From DASXHD01 sp036488725 (GTDB taxonomy: Bacteria > Myxococcota_A > Polyangia > Polyangiales > Polyangiaceae): a stretch of DNA of 64,000 nucleotides. Of this stretch, positions 1 to 8,686 are shown one piece after another; position 1 is the first letter of the stretch, and each line of letters opens with the position of its first letter. Under the pieces are notes generated by a model. That model did not search any database. It was given only the letters and a program-made list of their open reading frames with translations, and was not told where the DNA came from. Location of the stretch: positions 1 to 64,000 of the forward strand of contig DASXHD010000062.1 in assembly GCA_036488725.1 (NCBI GenBank), written 5' to 3'. The position numbers and the translations under genes were made by a program.

Positions 1-48
1 GCGAGCGGCAGCGATCCGACGATCGACACCTTTACGCTGACACGTTAA
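1..48 (+). CDS. 3' end of an unidentified upstream gene (partial)
   Basis: Frame 1 stays open from the left edge and ends at TAA 46-48, giving a C-terminus that reads ...TIDTFTLTR. The start lies outside the window. The next gene starts 12 nt later, so the two may be co-transcribed. Fifteen codons are too few to name a family, and this could be chance. Confidence 0.4.
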   Translation, partial: ASGSDPTIDTFTLTR

Positions 49-60
49 GGTGGCGGCCCG

Positions 61-699
61 ATGCTGGGCCCGAAAGCACGTGACCGACAATTCTTCGACG
101 CCTTCGCGAAGCATGCGGCGCTCTGCGTCGAAGGCTCGCGCAAGCTCGTCGCGTTGCTCGACGATCTCGACTCCGCCGAGACGCTGGCGAAGGAGGTCAA
201 GCAGATCGAGCACGACGCCGACACGATCACGCACCAGACCGTGCGCCAATTGCACGAGACGTGGATCACGCCGCTCGACCGCGCCGACATTCACGATTTG
301 ATCACGCACCTCGACGACGTGCTCGACATGATCGAAGCGGTGAGCGAGCGCATCGCGCTCTTCCGCGTGCGCGACAGGAACCCGCTCGCGTCCGAGCTCG
401 CGCAGGTGCTCCTCGAAGGTACGCAGGCGCTCGCCAAAGCGATCGCGCTCGTGCCGAACGTCGCGAGCTCCGGCAAAGAAATCCTCGAGGTCGCCGTCGA
501 GGTGAATCGGCTCGAAAATGCGGCCGACGACCTCTATCGCAAGGCGCTCGGCGAGCTCTTCAACCCGCCGCCCGGCGCGCCGGTCAACGCGCTCGAGGTC
601 CTCAAGTGGCGCGAGATCTTCGACTACCTCGAGAACGCGACCGACGCGTGCGAGGACGTCGCGAACATCCTCGAAGGCATCGTCCTCGAATACGCGTGA
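61..699 (+). CDS. DUF47 / PhoU-like phosphate transport accessory protein
   Basis: 212 aa, predicted all-helical and cytosolic. It resembles DUF47 (TIGR00153-like) proteins, which are PhoU relatives usually encoded beside PiT transporters and thought to modulate phosphate uptake. Acidic metal-binding-type stretches are visible: E50-x-D52-x-D54 in 'IEHDAD' and a matching 'NRLENAADD' near residue 150, the two-repeat pattern of PhoU folds. ATG at 61 follows AAGGTGG at 47-53, a reasonable Shine-Dalgarno. The transporter gene starts 4 nt after the stop, so the two form an operon. The function in phosphate uptake is inferred from family and context. Confidence 0.9.
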   Translation: MLGPKARDRQFFDAFAKHAALCVEGSRKLVALLDDLDSAETLAKEVKQIEHDADTITHQTVRQLHETWITPLDRADIHDLITHLDDVLDMIEAVSERIALFRVRDRNPLASELAQVLLEGTQALAKAIALVPNVASSGKEILEVAVEVNRLENAADDLYRKALGELFNPPPGAPVNALEVLKWREIFDYLENATDACEDVANILEGIVLEYA

Positions 700-703
700 G
701 TGG

Positions 704-1708
704 ATGACCGCGCTGATCTTGATCGTCGTTCTCGCGCTCGGGTTCGACTTCATCAACGGCTTTCACGACGCGGCGAATTCCATCGCGACGGTCGTCTCGA
801 CCCGCGTGCTTTCGCCGCGGTGGGCGGTCGTGTGGGCGGCGTTCTTCAACTTCGTCGCGTTCCTCGTCTTCTCGACGCACGTCGCGGGGAACATCGCCAA
901 GGGCGTCGACCCGCACGTCGTCACGCTGGCGCTCGTCGGCGCCGCGCTCGTCGGAGCGATCACGTGGGATTTGCTCACCTGGGTCGCGGGACTGCCGACG
1001 TCTTCGTCGCACGCGCTCCTCGGCGGCCTCGCCGGCGCGGCGATCTTGAAAGCCGGACCGCACGCGCTCGATCTCGCGTTCTTCGGAAAGACGGCGCTCT
1101 TCATTTTGCTGTCGCCGCTCATCGGATCGATCCTCGGCTACGGCGTGATGAAGCTCGTCATGTTCCTCTTCGGGCGCCGGCCGATGCGCGTCGTCGATCG
1201 CACCTTCCGAAAAGCGCAGCTCGTCTCGGCCGCGTTTTACTCGCTCGGCCACGGCGGAAACGACGCGCAAAAAACGATGGGCATCATCGCCGCCGCGCTG
1301 GTCGCGACGCACAAGCTCGCGATCCCCGCGGGCGAAAAAGGTCCGAGCATTCCGATCTGGGTGGTGCTCGCGTGTCAGCTCGCGATGGGGCTCGGCACGC
1401 TCTCGGGCGGCTGGCGCATCGTGCGGACGATGGGCATGAAGATCGCGAAGCTCCAGCCCGTCGGCGGCTTCAGCGCCGAGACCGCGGGCGCGATCACGCT
1501 CGCGATGGCGACGTTCGGCGGCATCCCGGTTTCGACGACGCACACGATCACCGGCGCGATCGTCGGTGTCGGCACGACGCGTCGCTTCTCCGGCGTGCGC
1601 TGGGGCGTCGCCGGCCGAATCGTCTGGGCGTGGATTCTGACCGTCCCCGGCGCCGCCGCGATCAGCGCGCTCACGTGGGCCGCGCTTCACGCGTTCGGGT
1701 TGGATTGA
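704..1708 (+). CDS. PiT-family inorganic phosphate transporter
   Basis: 334 aa, about ten hydrophobic segments. It carries the two PiT signature repeats: 'GFDFINGFHDAANSIATVV' near the N-terminus and 'LGHGGNDAQKTMGI' around residue 180. The family performs cation-coupled phosphate import at the inner membrane with low affinity and high capacity. ATG at 704 lies 4 nt after the DUF47 stop; the frame is open upstream, but those codons lie inside the DUF47 gene. The last base is one nt from the stop of the convergent lipoprotein gene, so no terminator space exists between them. Confidence 0.94.
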   Translation: MTALILIVVLALGFDFINGFHDAANSIATVVSTRVLSPRWAVVWAAFFNFVAFLVFSTHVAGNIAKGVDPHVVTLALVGAALVGAITWDLLTWVAGLPTSSSHALLGGLAGAAILKAGPHALDLAFFGKTALFILLSPLIGSILGYGVMKLVMFLFGRRPMRVVDRTFRKAQLVSAAFYSLGHGGNDAQKTMGIIAAALVATHKLAIPAGEKGPSIPIWVVLACQLAMGLGTLSGGWRIVRTMGMKIAKLQPVGGFSAETAGAITLAMATFGGIPVSTTHTITGAIVGVGTTRRFSGVRWGVAGRIVWAWILTVPGAAAISALTWAALHAFGLD

Positions 1709-1709
1709 G

Positions 1710-2660
1710 TCAATTCGGCGGGCGCGAGGCGACCAGCATCTGGACCGGCTGGCCTTGGCCCACGTAGAGCCTGCAGCCGTCGGCAGAAATCCACGAGGGC
1801 CGCTCGATGGTGCCGTCGACGGTGAGCTCGCTCACGACTTGCGGCGTGCCGAAGGGGCCGCTCGGAATGGGGCGCGTCGCGGTCCAAATCGTGAGCGACG
1901 ACCCACGCTGGAAGAAGATGCGCAGCATGTCGGGCGTGAGCACGGGGTAGAGATTGCTCTCGGTCTGCGAGTTGAGCTCCGCTTCGACTTGCGGCGTGCC
2001 GAACCCGTTGCCCACGTCGGTGGCGTGGAAAATCTCGTTTTGCCCCGAGTCGACGTCGCGGCGCGACGAAAACCACAGCTCGCCGCTGGTTGCCTGCGAT
2101 ACGTAGTCGTCCTCGTGCGTCGGGTCGTTGACGATCGCCACGACCTGCGGGTTTTGAAACGCGCCGATCGTGTCTTGGCGCGCGGCGTACCAAATGTCGC
2201 GCCCGCTCGCGCCGAGCTCGCTGTGCCCGTAAAAAATCGTCTTGCCGTCCGTCGAGACGAATGGCGTCGCTTCGCCGAGCGCGTCATTGACGTTCGCGAG
2301 CACGGTCGGCGCACCGAACGGGTCGCTGAGCGTCGGCCGCGTCGCTTGGTAAAGCTGATCGAGCCCCGCGTCGCCGACGGCGAGCGCGAAGTACGCGGTC
2401 TTCTCGTCCGCCGAGAAACGCGCGACCGAGCCGAGCGCGGAGAGACCGGCGACCGCGGTGGGTGGCAGGAACGGCGCGTCGAGATTGCACGCAGCGTCGT
2501 TCGCGTCGGGCGCGCCGCCATCGGTCGCGGCCTCGGAAGCGCCGTCGGTCGAAGCCTCCGGCCCCGCGTCGCGCGTCGGAACGTCATCACCGACGCAAGC
2601 TGCCGCGGCCACCGCAGCGACGGGCAAAAGTCCAAGAAGCCACCACGTGCGAACCTTCAT
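1710..2660 (-). CDS. PD40 (WD40-like) beta-propeller lipoprotein
   Basis: 316 aa. The N-terminus MKVRTWWLLG...AAAAC is a type II signal peptide with a lipobox Cys, followed by a D/G/A/S-rich linker typical of myxobacterial outer-membrane lipoproteins. The rest contains repeated 'xxPFVSTDGKTIFY', 'WFSSRRD' and 'LYPVLTPD' units like PD40/TolB propeller blades (about five). The start ATG overlaps the kinase stop as ATGA (2657-2660), so I prefer it to the GTG at 2669; translation is probably coupled to the kinase. The ligand is unknown. It may be a partner or output of the kinase, by context only. Confidence 0.82.
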   Translation of the reverse strand: MKVRTWWLLGLLPVAAVAAAACVGDDVPTRDAGPEASTDGASEAATDGGAPDANDAACNLDAPFLPPTAVAGLSALGSVARFSADEKTAYFALAVGDAGLDQLYQATRPTLSDPFGAPTVLANVNDALGEATPFVSTDGKTIFYGHSELGASGRDIWYAARQDTIGAFQNPQVVAIVNDPTHEDDYVSQATSGELWFSSRRDVDSGQNEIFHATDVGNGFGTPQVEAELNSQTESNLYPVLTPDMLRIFFQRGSSLTIWTATRPIPSGPFGTPQVVSELTVDGTIERPSWISADGCRLYVGQGQPVQMLVASRPPN

Positions 2661-4687
2661 CCTGACCACCCGCTTGCGTGAATGAGCTCACACGATAGTC
2701 CGATGAAGACCGCGCGGTACACGTCCTCCGGATCGGCGACGCCGTTCGCGACGAGACGCGACACGGTGAACGTGCCGTCGATGCGGCGCAGCACGCGCGT
2801 CTCGGCGTCGGTCAGGCGGAACGCTTCGAGACGCACGGGCGGAAGCGCGACGGCTTCGAGCAGCTGCTCGGCGAGCGGCTCGAGCATGTGCTCGAGCTCG
2901 GTCGCGTCGTACCCCTCGCGGACACCGCGCGCGATGAGCTCGTACGGGTCGACGCCGAGCGGAAATGTCTCTTCTTGCGAGCGCGCGCCGCGCACGAACG
3001 CGAGCTCGCCGCCTTTCCATTTGTAGATGTCGAGGAAGCGACGCTTCGTCTGCTCGTGGAGCGCACGAAAGAGCTCGATGGGCCGGAGCACGCCCAAGCC
3101 GACGAGCGCGTCGCCGATGCGCCCGCCGAAACGCGGAAGCATCGCGAGCGCCATTTCGACTTCCATGCGGAGCACTTGGCCTTGCGCGATGAGGTGCTCG
3201 CCGAGGAGCTCGCTCTTGTCGGTCGACGCGACGAACTCGGGCGCGCCTTCGACGAGATAAACTTTTTTTCGACGCGCGCCGTCGCGCACGAGAAGAAGAC
3301 CCGTTTCGCGCGCGACCGTGAAGCCGAAGACGAGCGACGGAAGCGCGCGCCGATCGAGCGGACCGCTCACCGCGGCGTCGCGCGGCGGCTCGTCGTCCCA
3401 TCGAAGCGCCGGTGAGGCGACGAAGCGACCGAGCTCGGGATAATTTTCGGCGAGCTTGAACGTGCCGCTCTCGCGCGCGACCGCTGATTTCGCGCCCGCG
3501 CGGCCCGTCGCGAAGAGCTCGAGCAAGCGCGGATACGACATCGGTCCGAGCTCGGTGCCGTCGTCTTGGCGCACGCGATAGACCTGCGGGGAGACGTCGC
3601 GCGAGGCTTCTTGCGGCGCCGTGGGCCGCTCCGACTCCGAGCGGAGGCGGCTGCTCTCGACGTCGAGCGCGTTCGGAATGACCGCCGTCACGTGACGCCC
3701 GGTGTCGCCGGTGTCTTCGTCCTCGCCGGCGTCGCCGCGCTGCGTGAGCCCGAGATGCTCGACGTACGCCGCCGTGCGCGACGGCCCGACGTTGAGCCGT
3801 CGTCGACGAATGACGTGCTCGAGCGCGCCGGCAAACGCCGAAGCAGTCGGATAACGCTGCGCCGGATCCTTCGCGAGCGCGCGATACAAAACCGAGCGGA
3901 CGTCGTCGGGCACGCGGCCCGCGTTGCGATCGATCGCGCTGATGTCGGCGTCGCGAATTCGAAGAAGCACGTCGAGCTCGCGGCCGCCCGAAAAAAGCGG
4001 GCGAACGGTGACCATCTCGGCGAGCACGATGCCGAGCGTGAAGAGATCGCTCCGCGCGTCGAGCTCGCGGCCGACGACTTGCTCGGGCGACATGTAGCCG
4101 AGCTTGCCTTTGAGCTGTCCGACATCGGTGCGTCGCTCGAACTCGGCGGCGCGCGCGATGCCGAAGTCGGTGAGCTTCACCGCGCCCGAGCGGTCGATGA
4201 GAACGTTGCCCGGCGAGACGTCGCGATGCACGAGCGCGAGCGGCTTTCCGTTTTCGTCGACCGCCGCGTGCGCGTACTCGAGCCCGCGGAGCACGCTCAG
4301 CGCGACGTGCAACGAAACTTCGAGTGGGATGTCCTCGTTCTTCGCCGCCGCCGCGCGAATGAGACGCGCGCCGGTCGTCCCGTCGACGTACTCCATCGCC
4401 ATGTAGAGCTCGCCGCCCTCTTCGCCGAAATCGAAGACCGAGACGATGTTCGGGTGAACGAGCCGACCGGTCACGCGCGCTTCGTCCACGAACATCGCGA
4501 CGAAATCGGAGTCGCTCGCAAGCTGTGGCAAAATGCGCTTGACCGCGAACTGCTTCGCGAAGCCATGCGGGCCCACGCGTTTGGCCAAGTAGACTTCGGC
4601 CATTCCGCCGGTGGCGAGCCGCTCGATCAGCTCGTACGGCCCGAGTCGCGTGGGGGCGGCTGTCACGATCGTCTCCGAGGGTACCAT
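2657..4687 (-). CDS. Ser/Thr protein kinase with GYF-like and DUF4388 domains
   Basis: 676 aa, no membrane segment. The kinase domain spans about residues 16-290: glycine loop LATGGMAEVY, catalytic Lys50, HRD with Asp156 in 'HRDVSPGN', DFG Asp174, and 'SPEQ' in the activation segment. Around residues 375-430 is a GYF_2-like module (VYRVRQDDGTELGPMSYPRL), and 450-560 reads as DUF4388/PatA-N ('GPLDRRALPSLV', 'YLVEGAPEFV', 'LLGEHLIAQG'), seen in Myxococcota regulators. ATG 4687 (MVPSETI) places the kinase domain right after a short leader; the frame extends far upstream but with shadow composition. ATGA-coupled to the downstream lipoprotein. The substrate is unknown. Confidence 0.9.
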   Translation of the reverse strand: MVPSETIVTAAPTRLGPYELIERLATGGMAEVYLAKRVGPHGFAKQFAVKRILPQLASDSDFVAMFVDEARVTGRLVHPNIVSVFDFGEEGGELYMAMEYVDGTTGARLIRAAAAKNEDIPLEVSLHVALSVLRGLEYAHAAVDENGKPLALVHRDVSPGNVLIDRSGAVKLTDFGIARAAEFERRTDVGQLKGKLGYMSPEQVVGRELDARSDLFTLGIVLAEMVTVRPLFSGGRELDVLLRIRDADISAIDRNAGRVPDDVRSVLYRALAKDPAQRYPTASAFAGALEHVIRRRRLNVGPSRTAAYVEHLGLTQRGDAGEDEDTGDTGRHVTAVIPNALDVESSRLRSESERPTAPQEASRDVSPQVYRVRQDDGTELGPMSYPRLLELFATGRAGAKSAVARESGTFKLAENYPELGRFVASPALRWDDEPPRDAAVSGPLDRRALPSLVFGFTVARETGLLLVRDGARRKKVYLVEGAPEFVASTDKSELLGEHLIAQGQVLRMEVEMALAMLPRFGGRIGDALVGLGVLRPIELFRALHEQTKRRFLDIYKWKGGELAFVRGARSQEETFPLGVDPYELIARGVREGYDATELEHMLEPLAEQLLEAVALPPVRLEAFRLTDAETRVLRRIDGTFTVSRLVANGVADPEDVYRAVFIGLSCELIHASGWSG

Positions 4688-4696
4688 TGCCTGGGC

Positions 4697-4723
4697 TTTT
4701 CGATGTAGTTTGCGCGTCGAAAA
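4697..4723. promoter_or_regulatory. Inverted repeat in the divergent kinase/SDR promoter region
   Basis: TTTTCGA (4697-4703) and TCGAAAA (4717-4723) form a perfect 7-bp inverted repeat with a 13-nt spacer. They sit in the 39-bp gap between the kinase start (4687, minus) and the SDR start (4727, plus). A TAGTTT -10-like box at 4706-4711 serves the plus gene and lies between the arms. It could be an operator for both genes; this is inference. Confidence 0.4.
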
Positions 4724-4726
4724 CCG

Positions 4727-5821
4727 ATGGCCGCCGCAAAGCACAAGCGTGCCCGTCCGAAGCGCACGGCCGAGCCGCGCGCGAACGGCGCGATCGACGT
4801 TTCGCGAACGCGTCGCGTTCCGGACCTCGCGAAGGACACGCGCGTCGTCGCGGTCACCGGAACCGCCTCTTTTCTCGGACAAAACTTGCTTCGCTTGCTC
4901 GAAGAAGACGCTTCGATCGATCGCGTCGTCGCGGTCGACGTCAAAGCGCCCGAGACCGTGCATCCCAAGACGCGCTTCTACGAGGTCGATCTCACGCAGC
5001 CGAGCGAAGCGCGGCTCGCCGAAATTTTCGCGGCCGAACGGGTCTCGACGCTCGCTCACCTCGCCTTCCACGCGTCGCCGTCGCACGCGACCGCCTATGC
5101 GCACGAGCTCGAGAGCGTCGGGACGATGCACGTCCTCGTCGCCGCGCGGCAGACCCGCGTGCGCAAAATCGTGATGGCGAGCTCGACGCTTCTTTACGGC
5201 GCGCACCCATCGAATCCCAACTTCCTCGGCGAGCACCAACCGCTCCGCGCCACCAAGCGCGAGCCGTTTTTCGCCGACAAAATCGAAGCCGAGGCCGAGG
5301 TCGGACGTTTCGTCGAACGGAGCGAAGGCGCGATCGCGACCGTGCTCCGCGTCGCGCCGCTCCTCGGGCCGACCGCGTCGAGCTTCGTCACGCGGTATTT
5401 GTCCGGCCGATTCGTCGTCACGATGATGGGGTTCGACCCGCTCGTGCAATTCGTCCACGAGCTCGACGCGATCGCCGCGCTCAAGCTCGCAATCGATCGC
5501 GACGTGCCGGGCACGTTCAACGTCGTGGGCGACGGGGTCCTCCCGCTCTCGAAAGTGATCGAGCTGGCCGGCCGCACCGCGCTGCCGATTCCGCATCCGA
5601 TCGCCGAGCCGCTCGTCGCGCTCGGCTGGATCGGGCAGGTCGCGCCCGCCCCGCCGACGCTCCTGCCGTACCTCCGATTCTTGTGCGTGGCCGACGGGGC
5701 GCGCGCGCGCGACGTCATGGGCTTTCGCGCCGCCTTCACGACGCGCGAAGCGCTCGATGATTTCGTGCAGGCGCAGAAGCTCCGCGAGACCAAGCTCCTT
5801 CAAGAAAGCGCGTTCCCATGA
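4727..5821 (+). CDS. NAD-dependent epimerase/dehydratase-like (extended SDR) protein
   Basis: 364 aa. A basic N-terminal extension of about 35 residues precedes a Rossmann start 'RVVAVTGTASFLGQNLLRLL' with a variant glycine motif (TGxxxFLG). Features of the extended SDR fold follow: 'HLAFHASPS', then the Ser region 'MASSTLLYGAH'. Where the family has YxxxK, this protein reads F-F-A-D-K, so the catalytic Tyr appears to be Phe. It may act in lipid or sugar metabolism, or bind NAD without classical catalysis. The stop overlaps the next start as ATGA, linking it to a lipid acyltransferase. Confidence 0.8.
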   Translation: MAAAKHKRARPKRTAEPRANGAIDVSRTRRVPDLAKDTRVVAVTGTASFLGQNLLRLLEEDASIDRVVAVDVKAPETVHPKTRFYEVDLTQPSEARLAEIFAAERVSTLAHLAFHASPSHATAYAHELESVGTMHVLVAARQTRVRKIVMASSTLLYGAHPSNPNFLGEHQPLRATKREPFFADKIEAEAEVGRFVERSEGAIATVLRVAPLLGPTASSFVTRYLSGRFVVTMMGFDPLVQFVHELDAIAALKLAIDRDVPGTFNVVGDGVLPLSKVIELAGRTALPIPHPIAEPLVALGWIGQVAPAPPTLLPYLRFLCVADGARARDVMGFRAAFTTREALDDFVQAQKLRETKLLQESAFP

Positions 5822-6783
5822 AATCGAAGCGCAAGAAAAAACCGGTCGCCGAGGAGATCCGCGCGCTCGAAGAGAAGCTCGACGCGATCATCGAGAAGCA
5901 CGCCGCGCCGCCGCCAGAGCCGAATCCCATCGAATCCCGCGCGCTCGCGCCGTCGGAGCCGCCGCCCGCGCTCCCCTCGCTGCCCCTGCGGCGGCGCGAG
6001 GAACGCGAGCCCACCGACGACTTCGGCTACGACCCGGCGTACGACGCGCGCGCGCGGCCGCTCTTCGACTTTCTCTACGCGCGTTACTTCCGCGTCGAGT
6101 GCCGCGGCGTCGGCCACGTCCCGAACGAAGGTCGCTGCATGCTCGTCGCGAACCACTCGGGCACGATCCCGTTCGACGGCCCGATGATCAAAGCCGCGCT
6201 CGCGCGCGAGCACCCGGGAAAGCGCGACGTCCGCTGGCTCGCCGAGGACTTCGTCTTCCATTTTCCGTTTCTCGGATCGTTCGAGACGCGCATCGGCGCC
6301 GTGCGCGCGTGCCAAGAAAACGCCGAGCGCCTCCTTCGCCAAGAGACGCTGCTCGCCGTTTTTCCCGAGGGCACGAAGGGCATCGGCAAGCTCTTCAAAG
6401 ATCGCTACAAGCTCCAGCGCTTCGGACGCGGAGGCTTCGTGCGGCTCGCGCTGCGAACCCAGACGCCGATCGTTCCGGTCGCGATCGTCGGCGGCGAAGA
6501 GACCAACCCGATGCTCCTTCGTCTCGAGTCGTTCGCGAAGCCGCTCGGAATTCCGTACGTGCCGGTCACGCCGACGTTTCCGCTGCTCGGGCCGCTCGGC
6601 CTCTTGCCGGTGCCGACGAAGTGGAAGATGACGTTCGGCGAGCCGATCGGCGTCGGCGAGCACGGCCCGGAGAGCGAGAACGACGAGCTCCTCGTCGCGC
6701 GCATCGCCGAGCGCGTGCGCGGCGCGATCCAAGAGATGCTCGACGCCGCGCTGCGCGAGCGGAAGAGCGTTTTGTTTGGCTGA
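5818..6783 (+). CDS. PlsC-like lysophospholipid acyltransferase family protein
   Basis: 321 aa. A lysine/proline-rich N-terminal part (about 65 residues, possibly helical) is followed by an LPLAT domain. The acyltransferase motif I reads 'VANHSGTIPFDG' (His and Asp further apart than the bacterial HX4D, as in the MGAT-like branch). Motif III is 'FPEGTKGIGK', and 'TPIVPVAIVGGEE' corresponds to motif IV. The family transfers acyl groups from acyl-CoA or ACP to a lysolipid or glycerol at the membrane. ATGA overlap with the SDR gene and overlap with truB point to one transcript. The substrate cannot be set from sequence. Confidence 0.87.
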   Translation: MKSKRKKKPVAEEIRALEEKLDAIIEKHAAPPPEPNPIESRALAPSEPPPALPSLPLRRREEREPTDDFGYDPAYDARARPLFDFLYARYFRVECRGVGHVPNEGRCMLVANHSGTIPFDGPMIKAALAREHPGKRDVRWLAEDFVFHFPFLGSFETRIGAVRACQENAERLLRQETLLAVFPEGTKGIGKLFKDRYKLQRFGRGGFVRLALRTQTPIVPVAIVGGEETNPMLLRLESFAKPLGIPYVPVTPTFPLLGPLGLLPVPTKWKMTFGEPIGVGEHGPESENDELLVARIAERVRGAIQEMLDAALRERKSVLFG

Positions 6784-7642
6784 GAAAAACGGCGTCCTCG
6801 TCGTCGACAAGCCGCGCGGCCCGACGAGCCACGACGTCGTGGCCAAAGCGCGCCGCGCGCTCGGAACGAAAGCAGTCGGTCACGCTGGCACGCTCGACCC
6901 GATGGCGACCGGCGTGCTCGTCGTCGCCGTCGGAGAAGCGACCAAGCTCGTTTCGTATTTGTCGGCGTCTGACAAAGAGTACGAAGCGACCGTCGCGCTC
7001 GGCGTCGCGACCGACACGCTCGACGCCGAGGGCCGCGAGACCTCACGCGCGGAGGTGCCCGCGTCCTGGCGCGACGCGCTCGAAGGAGCGCTCGACGCCG
7101 AACGAAAACGCACGATGCAACTCCCACCGATTTTCTCTGCGATTCATGCAAAAGGTGCAAGGTCGCACGAGCTCGCTCGGCGGGGCGAAGCGGTCGAGCT
7201 CGCCGAGCGGCCGGTGCGCGTCGTCGCGCTCGAAGTCCACGCGCTCGGAGAAGCCGAGATTCAGCTGCGTTTGACGGTTTCGAAGGGTTATTACGTGCGG
7301 GCGCTCGCGCGCGATCTCGCGGCGCATCTCGGGACGGTCGGACACTTGACCGCGCTTCGCCGAATCCGCTCGGGCGCGTTTTCGATCACCGAGGCGATCG
7401 GGCTCGACGCATTCGCGGACGCGCGTCTCGTCCCGGTCGCCGAAGCCGCCGCGCGAGCTCTCCCCACGTGCACGCTGAGCGAGGCGGGCGTCGCGCACGC
7501 ACGCGCCGGACGCGCCGTCCCGCTCGCGGATCTCGGAACGAACGCGCCCGGCGAGCACGCGTGGCTCGCCGCGGACGGCGCCCTCGTCGCGGTAGGCCGC
7601 ATCGAAGAGGGCGCCGGCCGCGTCACGCGCGGCTTTCACTGA
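6776..7642 (+). CDS. truB: tRNA pseudouridine(55) synthase TruB
   Basis: 288 aa. TruB converts U55 of the tRNA T-loop to pseudouridine. The N-terminal 'GVLVVDKPRGPTSHDVV' and motif 'GHAGTLDPMATGVLVV', which holds the catalytic Asp, are diagnostic; 'KGYYVRALARDLA' is the conserved KGTYIRxL-type motif. The start is TTG at 6776, overlapping the end of the acyltransferase gene; no ATG fits before the conserved N-terminus. Length is normal for bacterial TruB with a short C-terminal PUA-like tail. The 3' end overlaps the convergent lipoprotein gene by 7 nt. Confidence 0.96.
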   Translation: MAEKNGVLVVDKPRGPTSHDVVAKARRALGTKAVGHAGTLDPMATGVLVVAVGEATKLVSYLSASDKEYEATVALGVATDTLDAEGRETSRAEVPASWRDALEGALDAERKRTMQLPPIFSAIHAKGARSHELARRGEAVELAERPVRVVALEVHALGEAEIQLRLTVSKGYYVRALARDLAAHLGTVGHLTALRRIRSGAFSITEAIGLDAFADARLVPVAEAAARALPTCTLSEAGVAHARAGRAVPLADLGTNAPGEHAWLAADGALVAVGRIEEGAGRVTRGFH

Positions 7643-8031
7643 ACGTCGACGCTCGTCACCAGCGTGTCGCTCACCGAGCCGGCGAACGTCGTTCGGAGCT
7701 GCCACTCGCCCGGCATCACCATGAGCACGTTGGTCGCGATGTAGACGCCGCCGCCTTTCGCCTCGAGCGTCGGCTGGGTCGAAGCGCCGTGGCCCATCGC
7801 CGGCATGAACGGCTCGATCGAGACGTCGAGCCCATCGACTGGCGTGCCGCTGGTCGCGTCGGTCACGACGAGCTCGACCGACGACACGCGCGCGATCGGA
7901 TCGGGCGACGAATAGAGCGCGACCGAGAGCTTGCCGCCGTCGCTCGTCGCCGTCGTGAACGGCTGCGCGCCGAACCCGCCGCCCGACGAGGACGAGCACG
8001 CGAGAAGCGCCGCGAAGACGAGCGCCTTCAC
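7636..8031 (-). CDS. FixH/YtkA-like secreted lipoprotein
   Basis: 131 aa. The start VKALVFAALLAC is a very short lipoprotein signal with the lipobox Cys near residue 12, then a Ser/Gly linker. The mature part is an Ig-like beta domain with 'DGLDVSIEPFMPAMGHGA', the MPxMGH pattern of YtkA/FixH-like domains, and ends in '...DTLVTSVDVQ'. GTG 8031 overlaps the preceding stop as GTGA and has GGAGG at 8036-8040 with good spacing. It is the second of two adjacent lipoproteins of this kind. YtkA-like domains are often met near copper and respiratory genes; the role here is inference. Confidence 0.78.
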   Translation of the reverse strand: MKALVFAALLACSSSSGGGFGAQPFTTATSDGGKLSVALYSSPDPIARVSSVELVVTDATSGTPVDGLDVSIEPFMPAMGHGASTQPTLEAKGGGVYIATNVLMVMPGEWQLRTTFAGSVSDTLVTSVDVQ

Positions 8032-8621
8032 GGGACCTCCACGAAAAACGCCGCGTGCCCGTGCGGCGAGTCGTCGGTCAAGTCGAGACAGTCTTCGCGA
8101 AAATGGAATCGGATGGTCCACTTTCCCGGCTGATCGAACTTCACCGGCTGCGTCACGTACGTGCCCGGCGGGCCCTCGGTCGTCGTGACGTACGGCGTGG
8201 GCGAGGCGTGCGTGAGGTTCAAGAAGACTTCTGCTTCGGTGCCCGCGCCCGTGAGCGGCGTGCCGTCGGTCTTCTTCGTCGCGACGACCGTGAAGACGAC
8301 GCCGGAGTTTTCGCAGACCGCGGTGCTCGTCCAGCTCACGTGATACTTGCAGTCGTCGTCGTCGGCCGAAGCGTTCGGCATCGTGTCGCCGTAATCGGTC
8401 GTCGCGCCGCCTTCGGGTCCGGCGTCGGGGTGGCACGCCGATTCATTCGTCTCTTGGACGATCGCGCCGCCGTCGGTGTCGACGCAGTGCATGTCGGGAG
8501 CTGCCGTGACGGGTCCTCCCGGGTTCGGGCACGAGCCGCCGCTGCCGCCGTTGTCGAAGCACGCGATCGCGCCGACGAACGAAGTCGCGAGCGCGCCCGC
8601 GATGAAAGGTAATTTTTTCAT
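8028..8621 (-). CDS. FixH/YtkA-related lipoprotein with extended linker
   Basis: 197 aa. The signal peptide MKKLPFIAGAL...VGAIAC carries a lipobox. A Gly/Ser/Pro/Cys-containing linker of about 60 residues follows, with possible disulphide Cys pairs. The C-terminal beta domain has 'GPPGTYVTQPVKFDQPGKWTIRFHF' and ends 'HGHAAFFVEVP', resembling YtkA-like modules such as its downstream partner. GGAG sits about 8 nt before ATG 8621. It is translationally coupled (GTGA) to the next lipoprotein. The ligand is unknown. Confidence 0.72.
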   Translation of the reverse strand: MKKLPFIAGALATSFVGAIACFDNGGSGGSCPNPGGPVTAAPDMHCVDTDGGAIVQETNESACHPDAGPEGGATTDYGDTMPNASADDDDCKYHVSWTSTAVCENSGVVFTVVATKKTDGTPLTGAGTEAEVFLNLTHASPTPYVTTTEGPPGTYVTQPVKFDQPGKWTIRFHFREDCLDLTDDSPHGHAAFFVEVP

Positions 8622-8686
8622 GAAAAGATCTCCGCTGGTGCCCTCTCGAAGGGAACACGTTGCACGCCAATGGGTTCCGCGAGCCT

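Noticed and set aside
602..1690. Long minus-strand open frame opposite the PiT gene (362 codons)
   Set aside because: Arg/Asp/Glu-rich shadow of a high-GC gene; the plus strand encodes clear PiT motifs.
4688..5803. Upstream extension of the kinase frame to 5803
   Set aside because: The extra 372 codons lie antisense to the SDR gene and have shadow composition; the kinase domain begins right after Met at 4687.
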